The notes: generated from the letters alone by a model not told the origin. A stretch of DNA of 64,000 nt from HLUCCA09 sp038745585 (GCA_038745585.1 JBCDLH010000006.1:1-64000), one strand, 5' to 3'. Positions 8,045 to 17,387 are shown, counted from the stretch's first letter. Translations and numbers: made by a program.

Positions 8045-8652
8045 TGGAAGGCCTACTGTCTCTTGCCGTCAAGGCGATCTTCGTTGAGAACCTCGCACTC
8101 TCTTTCTTCCTCGGGATGTGTACCTTTATCGCCGTGTCGAAGAAGATCTCGACGGCGATCGGGCTTGGCATATCCGTCATGATCGTCCAGGCGATCACGG
8201 TGCCGGCCAACAACCTGATCTTGAATTACCTGCTCGCGCCCGGTGCGTTGGCCTGGGCCGGCTTTTCTGAGATCGACCTGACGTTTCTTGGCCTGATCTC
8301 CTATATCGGCGTGATCGCAGCGCTCGTTCAGATCTTAGAGATGGTGCTCGATAAGTATTTCCCACCCCTCTACAACGCCTTGGGCGTGTTCCTACCGCTC
8401 ATCACGGTGAACTGTGCGATCCTCGGCGGATCGCTCTTCATGGTCGAGCGGAATTACAACTTCGCGGAATCCGTCACCTACGGCCTGTCCTCCGGCTTTG
8501 GCTGGGCGCTTGCAATCACCGCCATGGCGGGGGTCCGCGAGAAGCTCAAGTATTCCGATGTGCCGGACGGATTGCAGGGCCTCGGCATCACGTTCATCAC
8601 AGCCGGCCTTATGGCGATGGCATTCATGTCGTTCAGCGGCGTGAAACTCTGA
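8044..8652 (+). CDS. nqrE: Na+-NQR subunit E
   Basis: A 202-residue membrane subunit homologous to NqrD but inserted in the opposite orientation. It supplies C26 (GMCTF) and C124 (VNCAI) to the shared 2Fe-2S centre. Its TGATG junction with nqrD indicates coupled translation. Length and motifs (FVENLALSFFLG, VREKLKYSDVP) match NqrE. Confidence 0.97.
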   Translation: MEGLLSLAVKAIFVENLALSFFLGMCTFIAVSKKISTAIGLGISVMIVQAITVPANNLILNYLLAPGALAWAGFSEIDLTFLGLISYIGVIAALVQILEMVLDKYFPPLYNALGVFLPLITVNCAILGGSLFMVERNYNFAESVTYGLSSGFGWALAITAMAGVREKLKYSDVPDGLQGLGITFITAGLMAMAFMSFSGVKL

Positions 8653-8665
8653 AGGACCTTTTGCA

Positions 8666-9886
8666 ATGGCCACATTCGGATTGGGCATCTTCCTCTTCAC
8701 CATGATCGTGCTAGCGCTGGTGACGGTCATTATGGCGGCGCGCTCTCGCCTCGTCTCGACCGGCAATGTCGACATCACGATCAACGGGGAAAAGACGATC
8801 TCGGTGCCTGCGGGCGGCAAGCTCCTACAGACGCTGGCCGACCAGAAGCTCTTCGTGCCTTCGGCGTGCGGCGGCGGAGGCACCTGTGCGCAATGCAGGG
8901 TGCGCGTGCATGAGGGGGGCGGCTCGATCCTGCCGACCGAAGAAAGCCACATCACCAAGCGCGAAGCGGCCTGCGGCGACCGGCTCTCCTGCCAGGTGGC
9001 CGTGAAGCAGAACATGCAGATTGAGGTTCCCGAGGAAGTCTTCGGCGTGAAGAAGTGGGAATGCGAGGTCGTCTCAAACGATAACGTGGCGACCTTCATC
9101 AAGGCTTTGGTGCTGAAGCTGCCAGAGGGCGAAAATGTCGATTTCCGTGCGGGTGGCTACATCCAGATCGAAGCGCCGGCCCATCATCTGAGTTACAAAG
9201 ACTTTGACGTGGCCGACGAATATCGCGACGATTGGGACAAGTTTAATCTTTGGCAATACACCTCTGAGGTCAGCGAGCCCATTGAGCGCGCGTATTCGAT
9301 GGCGAATTATCCTGAAGAAAAGGGGATGATCATGCTGAATGTGCGCGTGGCCTCGCCGCCGCCAGGCAGCGAGGGCATTCCGCCGGGCAAGATGTCGTCT
9401 TATATTTTTGATCTCAAACCGGGCGACAAGGTCACGATTTCGGGCCCCTTTGGCGAGTTTTTCGCCCGGGAGACCGAAAAGGAGATGGTCTTTGTCGGCG
9501 GTGGCGCCGGTATGGCGCCGATGCGCAGCCACATCTTTGATCAACTCAAGCGGCTGAAATCGAAGCGCAAGATCACCTTCTGGTACGGGGCGCGGTCAAA
9601 GCGAGAGATGTTTTTCGTCGAGGACTTCGACGGGCTCGCCGCCGACAATCCGAATTTCGAGTGGCATGTCGCGCTGTCCGACGCGCTGCCCGAGGATGAG
9701 TGGACGGGCTATACCGGTTTCATTCACAATGTGCTTTACGAAGAGTACCTCAAGGATCATCCGGCGCCGGAAGACTGCGAGTTTTACATGTGTGGCCCGC
9801 CGATGATGAATCAGTCGGTGATCAATATGCTCCTCGATTTGGGCGTAGATCGCGAGGATATCATGCTCGACGATTTCGGCGGCTAA
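8666..9886 (+). CDS. nqrF: Na+-NQR subunit F (NADH dehydrogenase, 2Fe-2S, FAD)
   Basis: The 406-residue electron-input subunit. It has an N-terminal membrane helix (about residues 3-25), a ferredoxin domain with C68-x5-C74-x2-C77 and a later RLSCQ cysteine, a FAD-binding RAYSMANYP, and a C-terminal NADH domain with VGGGAGMAPMRSH and CGPPMM. GAAGGACC lies eight bases before the ATG, 13 bases after nqrE. It is the last gene of the operon. Confidence 0.97.
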   Translation: MATFGLGIFLFTMIVLALVTVIMAARSRLVSTGNVDITINGEKTISVPAGGKLLQTLADQKLFVPSACGGGGTCAQCRVRVHEGGGSILPTEESHITKREAACGDRLSCQVAVKQNMQIEVPEEVFGVKKWECEVVSNDNVATFIKALVLKLPEGENVDFRAGGYIQIEAPAHHLSYKDFDVADEYRDDWDKFNLWQYTSEVSEPIERAYSMANYPEEKGMIMLNVRVASPPPGSEGIPPGKMSSYIFDLKPGDKVTISGPFGEFFARETEKEMVFVGGGAGMAPMRSHIFDQLKRLKSKRKITFWYGARSKREMFFVEDFDGLAADNPNFEWHVALSDALPEDEWTGYTGFIHNVLYEEYLKDHPAPEDCEFYMCGPPMMNQSVINMLLDLGVDREDIMLDDFGG

Positions 9887-9902
9887 TCGGCGCAAAGTGT
9901 TC

Positions 9903-9934
9903 CGGGAGAGACGGTTTTCCACCCGTTACTCCCG
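9903..9934. terminator. Possible bidirectional hairpin after nqrF
   Basis: CGGGAG (9903-9908) pairs with CTCCCG (9929-9934), and ACGG (9911-9914) with CCGT (9923-9926) inside it. It lies 17 bases after the nqrF stop. No T-run follows, so it may act with Rho or only as an mRNA 3' stabiliser. Confidence 0.45.
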
Positions 9935-11001
9935 CTCCTGCAGAACGCCCTAAAACACGCAGCAGCCCTTTGTCGTAATCCTTTTGCGTCGACATCTTGC
10001 CGATGCCAGGAATAAGCGTGTTTGTGGGATGCAGGCTCGGTAAAACGCCGCTTACGCCTCGGACGCTCTGTAAACATGCCCGACACTGTGCTCTGCGAGA
10101 CACCTTGCCCCGCGCGTGACGAGCAATGCGAGCAGCCGCTTTTTGATCCTTGCAGGATCGTGCCCACGCTTGACGAGATAGTCCTAGTGCAAAACGTGGC
10201 AAAAGAAGTGGCCGTAAGAGAGCTTGTGCACCAGCGCGTCTTATAGATCCTGCGGGAAAACCTCGAACCAGTCCCGATCGTTGCGGCGCAGAGCGATGTC
10301 GAGCACGACCATGTCTCCAACTTACTGTCGTACAAGGCTTGATACCGTACGACCGTCCAGCAGCGGCAAAGCGATGCAGCCCGGCGATTTTGCCTTCACG
10401 CGGTGTGCGAGCGAACCAGCCGCTTTCCGGGCCGGTCAGATGCGTATCTAGATAGGCCTCGGCCACGCCGTCATCGCGCATTTTGAGGATGAGGTGGTGG
10501 GCGTATCGATCGCGGAGCGTCTCTGTCCGCCCGGGCAGCACGGTCGGCCAAATGCGGCTCAGCCCTTGCATAACTCGGTCTGTTAGGTTCTTGGGCCGCA
10601 GCGGCAGCTTGCTGAGCTGCGCATCCACCCAGCCTTTCAGCGCAAAAATTGAAGTTAGACGGCTTGTGCCGAGCTTGTCGATCAGGACGAGCGTATCCTT
10701 GCCGTAGCGCTTTGAGACATCATACGCTCGACCATGCATGTACTCGCCGGAAACGGGCAGGGTCATGAAGTCTGAGAGGGCGTCGCGGCGAAGCTTGGTT
10801 AGGACAGCGGTGTCATTCGTTCCGATATAAACGTGCGCTCCTCTGCGTCGGTCGGATACGTGTCGAGCCGAATGACGGCGAGGGCCAGCCCCTCGCCAGA
10901 CCGATAGCCCTTGCTAGAGGCTCGATCGAACGGGCATTCGTCATGACATAACGGTTTCCAACGACCCGGCGGAGGGTCTCGATCAGGGCTGCGCTGGACA
11001 T
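9926..11001 (-). pseudogene. dld: Decayed D-lactate dehydrogenase (quinone) gene, dld remnant
   Basis: The minus strand carries recognisable pieces of the FAD-dependent membrane D-lactate dehydrogenase. The start codon region (MSSAALIETLRRVVGN, ATG at 11001) is intact, but after about 35 codons the reading jumps to the cap-domain region (RLDTYPTDAEERTFYIGTND), so roughly 190 residues holding most of the FAD-binding domain are missing. Then follow GEYMHGRAYDVSKRYGKDT, KMRDDGV and HRFAAAG in one frame. A third frame continues as ALRRNDRDWFE and HKLSYGHFFCHV with TAA, TAG and TAA interruptions, and the first frame resumes at HPTNTLIPGIGKMS. Several frameshifts, three stops and a deletion make it non-functional. 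It lies 31 bases downstream of lldD. Confidence 0.85.
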
Positions 11002-11032
11002 GGCGTTTCCTTCCGGCCCTTCCGCGATAGCT

Positions 11033-12193
11033 TTAGGCCGCGCGGCGGTGAAACCGCAGATTGTCGCGACCGAGCTGATCGAGTTTGGTTACACCCATCA
11101 GCTTCATGTCGCGTTCGATCTCGGTGCGCAGGTTGCCGAGGGCCCGGTCGACGCCGGCTTGGCCCGCCGCGGCCAGGGCATAGAGATAGAGCCGCCCGCT
11201 GGAACAGGCTTTGGCGCCAAGGGAGAGCGCCTTTAAGACGTGCGTGCCGCGCTGGATCCCGCCCTCGCAAACCACGTCGATCTTGTCGCCCACGGCATCT
11301 ACGATTTCGGCCAACTGGTCGAACGGGCTCCGCGCGCCATCAAGCTGCCGCCCGCCGTGGTTCGAGACCATGATCCCGGTGCAGCCGATATCGACCGCCC
11401 GCTTGGCATCCTCGACGCTCATGATGCCCTTGAGCGCAAATTGGCCGTTCCATTGGGCGCAAAGCTTCTCGGCGTCGTTCCAGTTCATCGATTGATCGAG
11501 CATCGTCGAGAAGTAATTGCCGACGGAGGTTGCGAGGTTCGTCCCCTCGGAGACGTGACCCGAAAGATGTGGCATGTCGAACTTTTCCTTCGTCAGGAAG
11601 TTCCACGCCCACATCGGGTGAGTTGCAAAGCTGACGAGGGAGGACGGTGTGAGCTTTGGCGGGGAGGTAAAGCCAGTGCGCAAATCCCGCTCGCGGTTTC
11701 CGCCCGTGATGGTATCGACGGTGAGGGCCATCACGTTGAACTTAGCTGCACGTGCACGTTCCAGTAGCGCGTCGTTCAGCCCCCGGTCCTTGTGGAAGTA
11801 GAACTGGAACATCTTCGGCCCGGGGGCGAGCTGCGCAATCTCCTCGACCGTCACCGTAGCGAGGGAGGATACGCCGAACATCGTACCATGTTTTGTCGCC
11901 GCTTTGGCGACGGCGCGTTCCCCTTCGTGGTGAAAGAGGCGTTGGAGCGCCGTCGGTGCGCAATAGACGGGCATGGCGAGCTTTTGCCCCATCACTTCGA
12001 CGCTCATGTCGACCTCTTCGACGCCCGCCAGCACGTTCGGGACAAGGTCGCAATCGCCATAGGCCTCGGTATTTCGGCGATAGGTCTGCTCGTCGTCGGC
12101 GGCGCCATCAATGTAGTGGAAGATTGGACCCGGCAAGCGCCGCTTCGCGAGGCGGCGAAAGTCTTGAAAGTTGTGGCACGCGTTCAGTCCCAT
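11033..12193 (-). CDS. lldD: FMN-dependent L-lactate dehydrogenase / alpha-hydroxy-acid dehydrogenase
   Basis: A 386-residue FMN alpha-hydroxy-acid oxidase-family enzyme that oxidises L-lactate to pyruvate, passing electrons to quinone or cytochrome. Seen are FHYIDGAADDE near the N-terminus, the active-site histidine loop SNHGGRQLDGA, and the FMN-phosphate motif CEGGIQRGTHVLKALSLGA. The ATG at 12193 is preferred to one 30 bases upstream because GAGGGAGG lies six bases before it. It probably formed an operon with the dld remnant downstream. A GntR-type operator lies just upstream. Other short 2-hydroxy acids cannot be excluded as substrates. Confidence 0.88.
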   Translation of the reverse strand: MGLNACHNFQDFRRLAKRRLPGPIFHYIDGAADDEQTYRRNTEAYGDCDLVPNVLAGVEEVDMSVEVMGQKLAMPVYCAPTALQRLFHHEGERAVAKAATKHGTMFGVSSLATVTVEEIAQLAPGPKMFQFYFHKDRGLNDALLERARAAKFNVMALTVDTITGGNRERDLRTGFTSPPKLTPSSLVSFATHPMWAWNFLTKEKFDMPHLSGHVSEGTNLATSVGNYFSTMLDQSMNWNDAEKLCAQWNGQFALKGIMSVEDAKRAVDIGCTGIMVSNHGGRQLDGARSPFDQLAEIVDAVGDKIDVVCEGGIQRGTHVLKALSLGAKACSSGRLYLYALAAAGQAGVDRALGNLRTEIERDMKLMGVTKLDQLGRDNLRFHRRAA

Positions 12194-12222
12194 GATGTCC
12201 TCCCTCGGTTTGACAGCGCTCA

Positions 12223-12247
12223 AATTGGTAAAAAGAAATTACCAATT
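12223..12247. promoter_or_regulatory. Palindromic operator upstream of lldD
   Basis: AATTGGTAA (12223-12231) and TTACCAATT (12239-12247) are perfect inverted 9-base arms around a 7-base spacer, about 30 bases before the lldD start. The TTGGT...ACCAA half-sites resemble those of the GntR-family lactate and pyruvate regulators LldR and PdhR, although with wider spacing. No regulator gene for it lies nearby. Confidence 0.7.
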
Positions 12248-12394
12248 GGAGCGATCTGCCAGCCGAAGCCGCCCGTGTCAAGGACGTTGAGCTTGCGCGC
12301 CGCGCATCGATCAATCGAGCCATTGCAAATGGGACCAACCGGGAGAAGGCGCCGAAGGTCGTCGTTTGCTTGTGGTGTCCAGTGTGGGTGCCGC

Positions 12395-13717
12395 TCAGAT
12401 ATCGAGCGTGTTCTCACGCTCCCAACGGCTGAAATGGGAGACGAAGCTCGTCCATTCCCGATGCTTGAGCTTAAGGAAGGCCGCGGCGAACTCCTCGCCC
12501 ATCATGGCCTTGAGCGCGCGATCCTTGTCGAAGGCCCGCAGCGCGTCGAGCAGATTCAACGGCAGCTTCTGCGCCCCGCGGACCTTGTGGCCTTCGGCAT
12601 ACATGTCGATGTCATAGCGCTTGCCCGGATCGGTCGCGCTACGTATGCCCGAGAGCCCTGCCGCGATAATCGCCGCCTGCAGAAGGTAGGGGTTCACCGC
12701 GCCATCGGCGAGACGCAGCTCAAACCGTCCGGGGCCCGGTATGCGGACCATATGGGTCCGGTTGTTGCCAGACCATGTGACGGTATTCGGCGCCCAGGTT
12801 GCGCCCGAAAGGGTTACAGGGGCGTTGAGGCGCTTATAGCTGTTGACCGTCGGGTTGGTGATCGCGGCCATCCCGATCGCGTGTTTCATGATCCCGCCGA
12901 GAAAGTGCGCGCCCTTCTCGGACAGGCCAAGCTCTCCAGTCGGCCCGTCTCCCTTCTCGGTGGCAAAGACGTTCTTGTCGCCCTTCTTGTTCCAGACGGA
13001 GATGTGGCAGTGACAGCCATTGCCCGTAAGCCCTTCGACGGGCTTGGGCATGAAGGTCGCCCGGAGGCCGTGCTTCTCGGCGACCGATTTAACCATGAAT
13101 TTGAAGAAGGAATGCTTGTCCGCGGTCTTTAGCGCGTCATCGAAGGTCCAATTCATCTCGAACTGGCCATTCGCATCTTCGTGGTCGTTTTGATATGGGC
13201 CCCAACCCAGATCGACCATGTAGTCGCAGATCTCCGCGATAACGTCATACCGGCGCATCACCGCTTGCTGGTCGTAGCACGGCTTCTCGGCGACATCGTA
13301 GGGGTCGGAAATCTCGGAGCCATCGGGCGCTAGGAGGAAGAACTCTGCCTCAACCCCGGTTTTGACATAGAATCCTTCGCCCTCTGCCTCCGCCACGAGC
13401 TTGCGCAGGACATTGCGCGGGGCCTGGGCGACATCGGCACCGTCCATCGTCAGATTGGCCGCGACCCAGGCGACCTCGGGCTTCCACGGCAGCTGGATCA
13501 CGGAGGAGGGGTCGGGGAGGGCGAGCATGTCGGGGTCCGACGGGGTCATGTCGAGCCAGGCGGCAAAGCCAGCAAAGCCCGCGCCCTCTTCCTGCATGTC
13601 TGCAATGGCCTGAGCGGGGACGAGCTTGGCGCGCTGACCACCGAAGAGATCGGTAAACGACACCATGAAATACTTGATATCGTTATCCTTCGCGAACTTG
13701 CCGAGGTTCTTGGCCAT
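12395..13717 (-). CDS. glnT: Type III glutamine synthetase-like ligase (GlnT; possibly gamma-glutamylmethylamide synthetase)
   Basis: A 440-residue member of the type III glutamine synthetase branch, which joins ammonia or a small amine to glutamate using ATP. It has the N-terminal FTDLFGGQRAKLVP, the metal-binding GVEAEFFLL and NGQFEMNW, the NGCHCHIS loop with the catalytic-site histidines, and the RIPGPGRFELRLADG nucleotide site. It is the last gene of a minus-strand cluster with glxB, glxC, glxD and lysE. The same branch contains methylamine-accepting GmaS, but no N-methylglutamate dehydrogenase genes occur here, so glutamine synthetase-like GlnT is the safer reading. Confidence 0.85.
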   Translation of the reverse strand: MAKNLGKFAKDNDIKYFMVSFTDLFGGQRAKLVPAQAIADMQEEGAGFAGFAAWLDMTPSDPDMLALPDPSSVIQLPWKPEVAWVAANLTMDGADVAQAPRNVLRKLVAEAEGEGFYVKTGVEAEFFLLAPDGSEISDPYDVAEKPCYDQQAVMRRYDVIAEICDYMVDLGWGPYQNDHEDANGQFEMNWTFDDALKTADKHSFFKFMVKSVAEKHGLRATFMPKPVEGLTGNGCHCHISVWNKKGDKNVFATEKGDGPTGELGLSEKGAHFLGGIMKHAIGMAAITNPTVNSYKRLNAPVTLSGATWAPNTVTWSGNNRTHMVRIPGPGRFELRLADGAVNPYLLQAAIIAAGLSGIRSATDPGKRYDIDMYAEGHKVRGAQKLPLNLLDALRAFDKDRALKAMMGEEFAAAFLKLKHREWTSFVSHFSRWERENTLDI

Positions 13718-13744
13718 ATCCGTTCCCTGTTGGTGAATTCGTGA

Positions 13745-14356
13745 TTATCGGGTGGCAAGCGCCGTGGCGGCGCCAGCCATCGCGCCCGCAGACACCCGGT
13801 TTGTGATGCGCAGCGCCCGCGGGGAGCGCAGAAGGCGACGTGCGCGTTCCGCCCCGAGTGCCCAGGTGAGGTCAATCGTGACGAGCACGACGAGCATGAC
13901 GAGGAGAAGCTCGACCCAGCCCAAGACCGTCAGCGCCGTCAGGTCGATGAGGGAGGGCAACAGCGCCACATAGAACACCATGATTTTGGGGTTGCCGAGC
14001 GTCAGCGCGAGCCCTGCGCCGAACATGCCCCAGCCTGAGCGGGCGCGTGGCAGGTCTGTTTTGGCGGCCGGATCGGCTTGCCACATGCTCCAGGCCAACC
14101 ACAGCAAGTAGGCGATCCCCAGCCACTTGATCAGGATAAAGACGTGTGAGGCCTGCGCCGCGAGGGCCGAGAGGCCAAGAACGGCGCTCGTGAGCCAGAT
14201 CGCCTCGCCGATCCACATCGCGACGAGAAACGGCAGGACCGAACCGATGCCGCCGGTCAGCACACGTGCTGTGAGTGCAGCGATCGAGGGGCCGGGCGAC
14301 CCAGCCGTCACGGCGAGGGCCGATCCAAAGACCAATAGCGTTGTCAGATCGAGCAT
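13745..14356 (-). CDS. LysE/RhtB-family amino-acid exporter
   Basis: A 203-residue membrane protein with about six helices and the family N-terminal motif AVTAGSPGPSIAAL near residue 15, plus GWGMFGAGLALTLGNPKI in the middle. The ATG at 14356 has GAGGATC upstream, and a longer frame lacks a site. It lies between glxD and glnT, 27 bases before glnT, suggesting export of an amino acid or amide linked to the glx/glnT reaction, perhaps glutamine or an overflow product. Substrate unknown. Confidence 0.85.
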   Translation of the reverse strand: MLDLTTLLVFGSALAVTAGSPGPSIAALTARVLTGGIGSVLPFLVAMWIGEAIWLTSAVLGLSALAAQASHVFILIKWLGIAYLLWLAWSMWQADPAAKTDLPRARSGWGMFGAGLALTLGNPKIMVFYVALLPSLIDLTALTVLGWVELLLVMLVVLVTIDLTWALGAERARRLLRSPRALRITNRVSAGAMAGAATALATR

Positions 14357-14443
14357 TGAGATCCTCGAATGGCCGCGCGTCGCGACATCAGGGCAGGTGT
14401 GCGGCCGGTGCGCAACCCCCAAGGCGCTGAACCCGAGGCGCGG

Positions 14444-15772
14444 TCATGGCTTGCCGGGATACCAATCCGTCCCCGCAAGCGGGATCTTTGCCATTGCGGC
14501 GGCTTCGAGGGTGAGCGCGCAGAGGTCTTCCGGCTCAAGGTTCAGTACGTGGTTCTTGCCGCAGGCGCGGGCGAGGGTCTGCGCCTCCAGCGTCATCACC
14601 TTCAGGTAGTTGCGCAGCCGCCGCCCGCCTTCGATGGGGTCGAGGCGGGCTTCAAGCTCGGGGTCTTGCGTGTTGATGCCCGCCGGGTCCGCACCTTCGT
14701 GCCAATCGTCATAGGCGCCGGCCGTTGTGCCCATCCGCTGGTAATCGGCCTCCCATTTCGGGTCGTTGTCGCCGAGCGCGACGAGCGCTGCGGTGCCGAT
14801 GGAGACCGCATCGGCGCCGAGCGCGAGCGCCTTGGCCACGTCCGCGCCGGTGCGGATCCCGCCCGAAACGACAAGCTGCACCTCGCGGTGCAGGTCGAGC
14901 TCCTGGAGCGCGCGCACCGCTTCGGGGATACAAGCCAGGATCGGCTGGCCCACATGCTCGATGAAGACGTCCTGCGTCGCCGCCGTTCCGCCCTGCATCC
15001 CGTCGAGCACCACCACATCCGCGCCAGCCTTGACCGCGAGCGCCGTGTCGAAATAGGGCCGCGCGCCGCCGATCTTGACGTAGATCGGGACGCGCCAGCC
15101 GGTGATCTCGCGCAGCTCTAGGATCTTGATCTCCATATCGTCCGGCCCCGTCCAATCCGGGTGCCGGCAGGCGGAGCGCTGGTCGATTCCCTTGGGCAGC
15201 GTGCGCATGTCGGCCACGCGGTCGGAGATCTTCTGACCGAGGAGCATCCCGCCCCCGCCGGGCTTCGCGCCCTGGCCCACGACGATCTCGATGGCATCGG
15301 CACGGCGCAGATCGTCCGGGTTCATCCCGTAGCGCGAGGGCAGGTACTGGTAGACGAGGAGGTTCGAATGCCCGCGCTCCTCCTCCGTCATCCCGCCGTC
15401 GCCGGTGGTGGTCGACGTGCCCGCCAGCGTCGCGCCGCGCCCCAGTGCTTCCTTCGCCGCGCCGGAGAGGGCGCCGAAGGACATGCCCGCGATGGTGATC
15501 GGGATTTTGAGCTCCACTGGGGTGTGTGCAAAGCGGGTGCCGAGCGTCACGTTCGTGCCGCAGCGCTCGCGGTAGCCCTCCAGCGGGTATCGCGAGATCG
15601 AGGCGCCGAGAAAGCTCAGATCGTCGAAATGCGGTAGCCGACGCTTCGTTCCCCCGCCCCTGATATCGTAGATGCCGGTCGCGGCGGCGCGGCGGATCTC
15701 GGCGTTGACGGGATCGGAAAAGGTTGCCGAGGGGATCGGCGCGGTGCGCGGTATGTCGCGGTGGTCATCCAT
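14444..15772 (-). CDS. glxD: FMN-binding glutamate synthase-like protein (GlxD / MgsC type)
   Basis: A 442-residue homologue of the FMN barrel of the glutamate synthase large subunit. Seen are IAGMSFGALSG near residue 95, GGMTEEER, YVKIGGARP, the FMN phosphate site SGGIRTGADVAKALALGADAVSIGTA, and the end motif GTDWYPG. The three cysteines that bind the 3Fe-4S cluster in true glutamate synthase are absent (DDWHEGADPAGINTQDPE at that place). With glxB and glxC it reconstitutes a split synthase: amidotransferase, structural beta-helix and FMN domain. The same trio serves as N-methylglutamate synthase in methylamine users. Confidence 0.88.
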   Translation of the reverse strand: MDDHRDIPRTAPIPSATFSDPVNAEIRRAAATGIYDIRGGGTKRRLPHFDDLSFLGASISRYPLEGYRERCGTNVTLGTRFAHTPVELKIPITIAGMSFGALSGAAKEALGRGATLAGTSTTTGDGGMTEEERGHSNLLVYQYLPSRYGMNPDDLRRADAIEIVVGQGAKPGGGGMLLGQKISDRVADMRTLPKGIDQRSACRHPDWTGPDDMEIKILELREITGWRVPIYVKIGGARPYFDTALAVKAGADVVVLDGMQGGTAATQDVFIEHVGQPILACIPEAVRALQELDLHREVQLVVSGGIRTGADVAKALALGADAVSIGTAALVALGDNDPKWEADYQRMGTTAGAYDDWHEGADPAGINTQDPELEARLDPIEGGRRLRNYLKVMTLEAQTLARACGKNHVLNLEPEDLCALTLEAAAMAKIPLAGTDWYPGKP

Positions 15773-15781
15773 CAGTGGGCC

Positions 15782-16459
15782 TCAATAGGCGTTATCGATA
15801 TCGAAAGTGTAGAGCTTGCGCGCCGAGCCGTAGCGGCGGAACTCGCTGGGTTTGGCGTGGCTTTCGCCCGCCTCCAAAAGGCGCGCAACAGCATCGAGGT
15901 GTTCCGGGCGCATCTCCTTTTCGATGCAATCCGCGCCGAGGGATTTGACCGCGCCGCGCACGAAGAGCCGCGCCTCATAGAGCGAGTCTCCCAGTGCCTC
16001 TCCGGCATCGCCGCAGACGATCATGGTTCCCGACTGCGCCATAAAGGCCGACATGTGCCCGACATTGCCGTGCACGACGATGTCGATCCCCTTCATCGAG
16101 ATGCCGCAGCGGGAGGAGGCATTGCCCTTGATCACGAGACGCCCGCCGCGGCCTGTCGCGCCGGCATATTGGCTGGCATCGCCATCGACGATGACCGTCC
16201 CACTCATCATGTTCTCGGCGACGCCAGGCCCCGCATTTCCCTTGATCCGCACAATTGCCTGCTTGTTCATGCCGGCGCAGTAATAGCCGGTTGGCCCCTT
16301 CACGGTCACATCGAGCGGCGCATCGAGGCCGCAGGCGATAGCGTGCGCGCCCTTCGGGTTTGCGATCTCCCAGAGGACCTGGTTCGTCTCCTGCGGCTGC
16401 GCCTGGAGGGTGGCGTTCATCTCGCGAAGGCTCGTTTTGGCAAGGTCGAGGGCGCGCAT
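15782..16459 (-). CDS. glxC: Glutamate synthase beta-helix (GXGXG) subunit (GlxC / MgsB type)
   Basis: A 225-residue protein made of repeated GXGXG-type turns (for example VIVDGDASQYAGATGRGG and VIKGNASSRCG), the right-handed beta-helix that forms the C-terminal structural domain of the glutamate synthase large subunit. The ATG at 16459 lies two bases before the glxB stop; a longer frame into glxB is rejected for that reason. nine bases separate it from glxD. It probably channels ammonia between the GlxB and GlxD active sites. Confidence 0.87.
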   Translation of the reverse strand: MRALDLAKTSLREMNATLQAQPQETNQVLWEIANPKGAHAIACGLDAPLDVTVKGPTGYYCAGMNKQAIVRIKGNAGPGVAENMMSGTVIVDGDASQYAGATGRGGRLVIKGNASSRCGISMKGIDIVVHGNVGHMSAFMAQSGTMIVCGDAGEALGDSLYEARLFVRGAVKSLGADCIEKEMRPEHLDAVARLLEAGESHAKPSEFRRYGSARKLYTFDIDNAY

Positions 16460-16460
16460 G

Positions 16461-17387
16461 TCAGGCGGCCTGTTTCGTTGGCGCGGTGAGGTGGCTCCAA
16501 AAGTAGACGGTCGCGGGTTCCGGCTCCCAAACGCGCGCCTTTTCGACGCCCGGGAGCTCCGCAAGAGCTCGATACTCGGAGCCGAACGCGACATACTGCT
16601 CGGTCTCGGCCATAATGGCGGGCTTGCATGCGATAGCGTCGCGGACAACGCCGAAGCCGTCCTTCGTGCCGACAACAAAGGTGAAAAAGCCGTCGAGATC
16701 CTTGAGCCCCGAGGTCAGGGCGTCGCCGAGACTCGCCCCCTGCCGCATCCGCCAGGTGAGGTAGGCCGCGCCGACCTCGGTATCGTTCTCCGTCTCTATT
16801 TCGACGCCCGCGCGAAGCAGCTTGCGGCGCCACGCGTTGTGGTTTGACAGCGAGCCGTTATGGACGAGGCACTGGTCCGGCCCGGTGTTGAACGGGTGCG
16901 CGCCCATCGTCGTCACAGCGCTCTCGGTGGCCATGCGCGTATGCCCGATGCCGTGGGTGCCGCCCATCCGGTCGATCCCGAAGCGCGCAACAACATCGCG
17001 GGGCAGGCCGACTTCTTTGTAGATCTCCACCGTGTCACCCCGGCTCATAACGCGCAGACGCGGGTTGACCTCGGCCAACGCGGCGCGCGCTTCGTCCGTC
17101 CGGCCTGTCGGCAGGACCAGCACGGCATGGGTGCTCCGCTCTGTCGCGCTGACGCCTGCGCCGAGCTTCTCCGAGAGAGCGTCGGCCAGCCCGGGAAAGT
17201 CCTCCGTTGGACGATCCGATTGCACGGTGAGCTTCGTCTTCCCGGCGGCGTCCTCCCGTCCATAGATTGCGATGCCAGCACTGTCTGGCCCGCGATCCGT
17301 CATCGTGACGAGCATCTGCGACAGCAGCCCGCCAAGGTCCGGCTCCAGCGTCACATCCTTGAGAAAAAGGCCGACAATCCCGCACAT
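16461..17387 (-). CDS. glxB: Class II glutamine amidotransferase subunit (GlxB / MgsA type)
   Basis: A 308-residue N-terminal-nucleophile amidotransferase. After removal of Met1, Cys2 (MCGIVGLF) is the nucleophile; HTRMATESAV and VHNGSLSNHNAWR are the substrate-binding loops of GATase type 2. It releases ammonia from glutamine, or methylamine-like amide from a gamma-glutamyl amide, for the GlxD reaction. It is the first structural gene after the XRE-cupin regulator, with a palindrome in the gap. Confidence 0.9.
   Translation of the reverse strand: MCGIVGLFLKDVTLEPDLGGLLSQMLVTMTDRGPDSAGIAIYGREDAAGKTKLTVQSDRPTEDFPGLADALSEKLGAGVSATERSTHAVLVLPTGRTDEARAALAEVNPRLRVMSRGDTVEIYKEVGLPRDVVARFGIDRMGGTHGIGHTRMATESAVTTMGAHPFNTGPDQCLVHNGSLSNHNAWRRKLLRAGVEIETENDTEVGAAYLTWRMRQGASLGDALTSGLKDLDGFFTFVVGTKDGFGVVRDAIACKPAIMAETEQYVAFGSEYRALAELPGVEKARVWEPEPATVYFWSHLTAPTKQAA

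Noticed and set aside
11792..13132. 446-codon plus-strand frame
   Set aside because: It is antisense to lldD and glnT, both of which have clear family motifs; open only because of codon bias.
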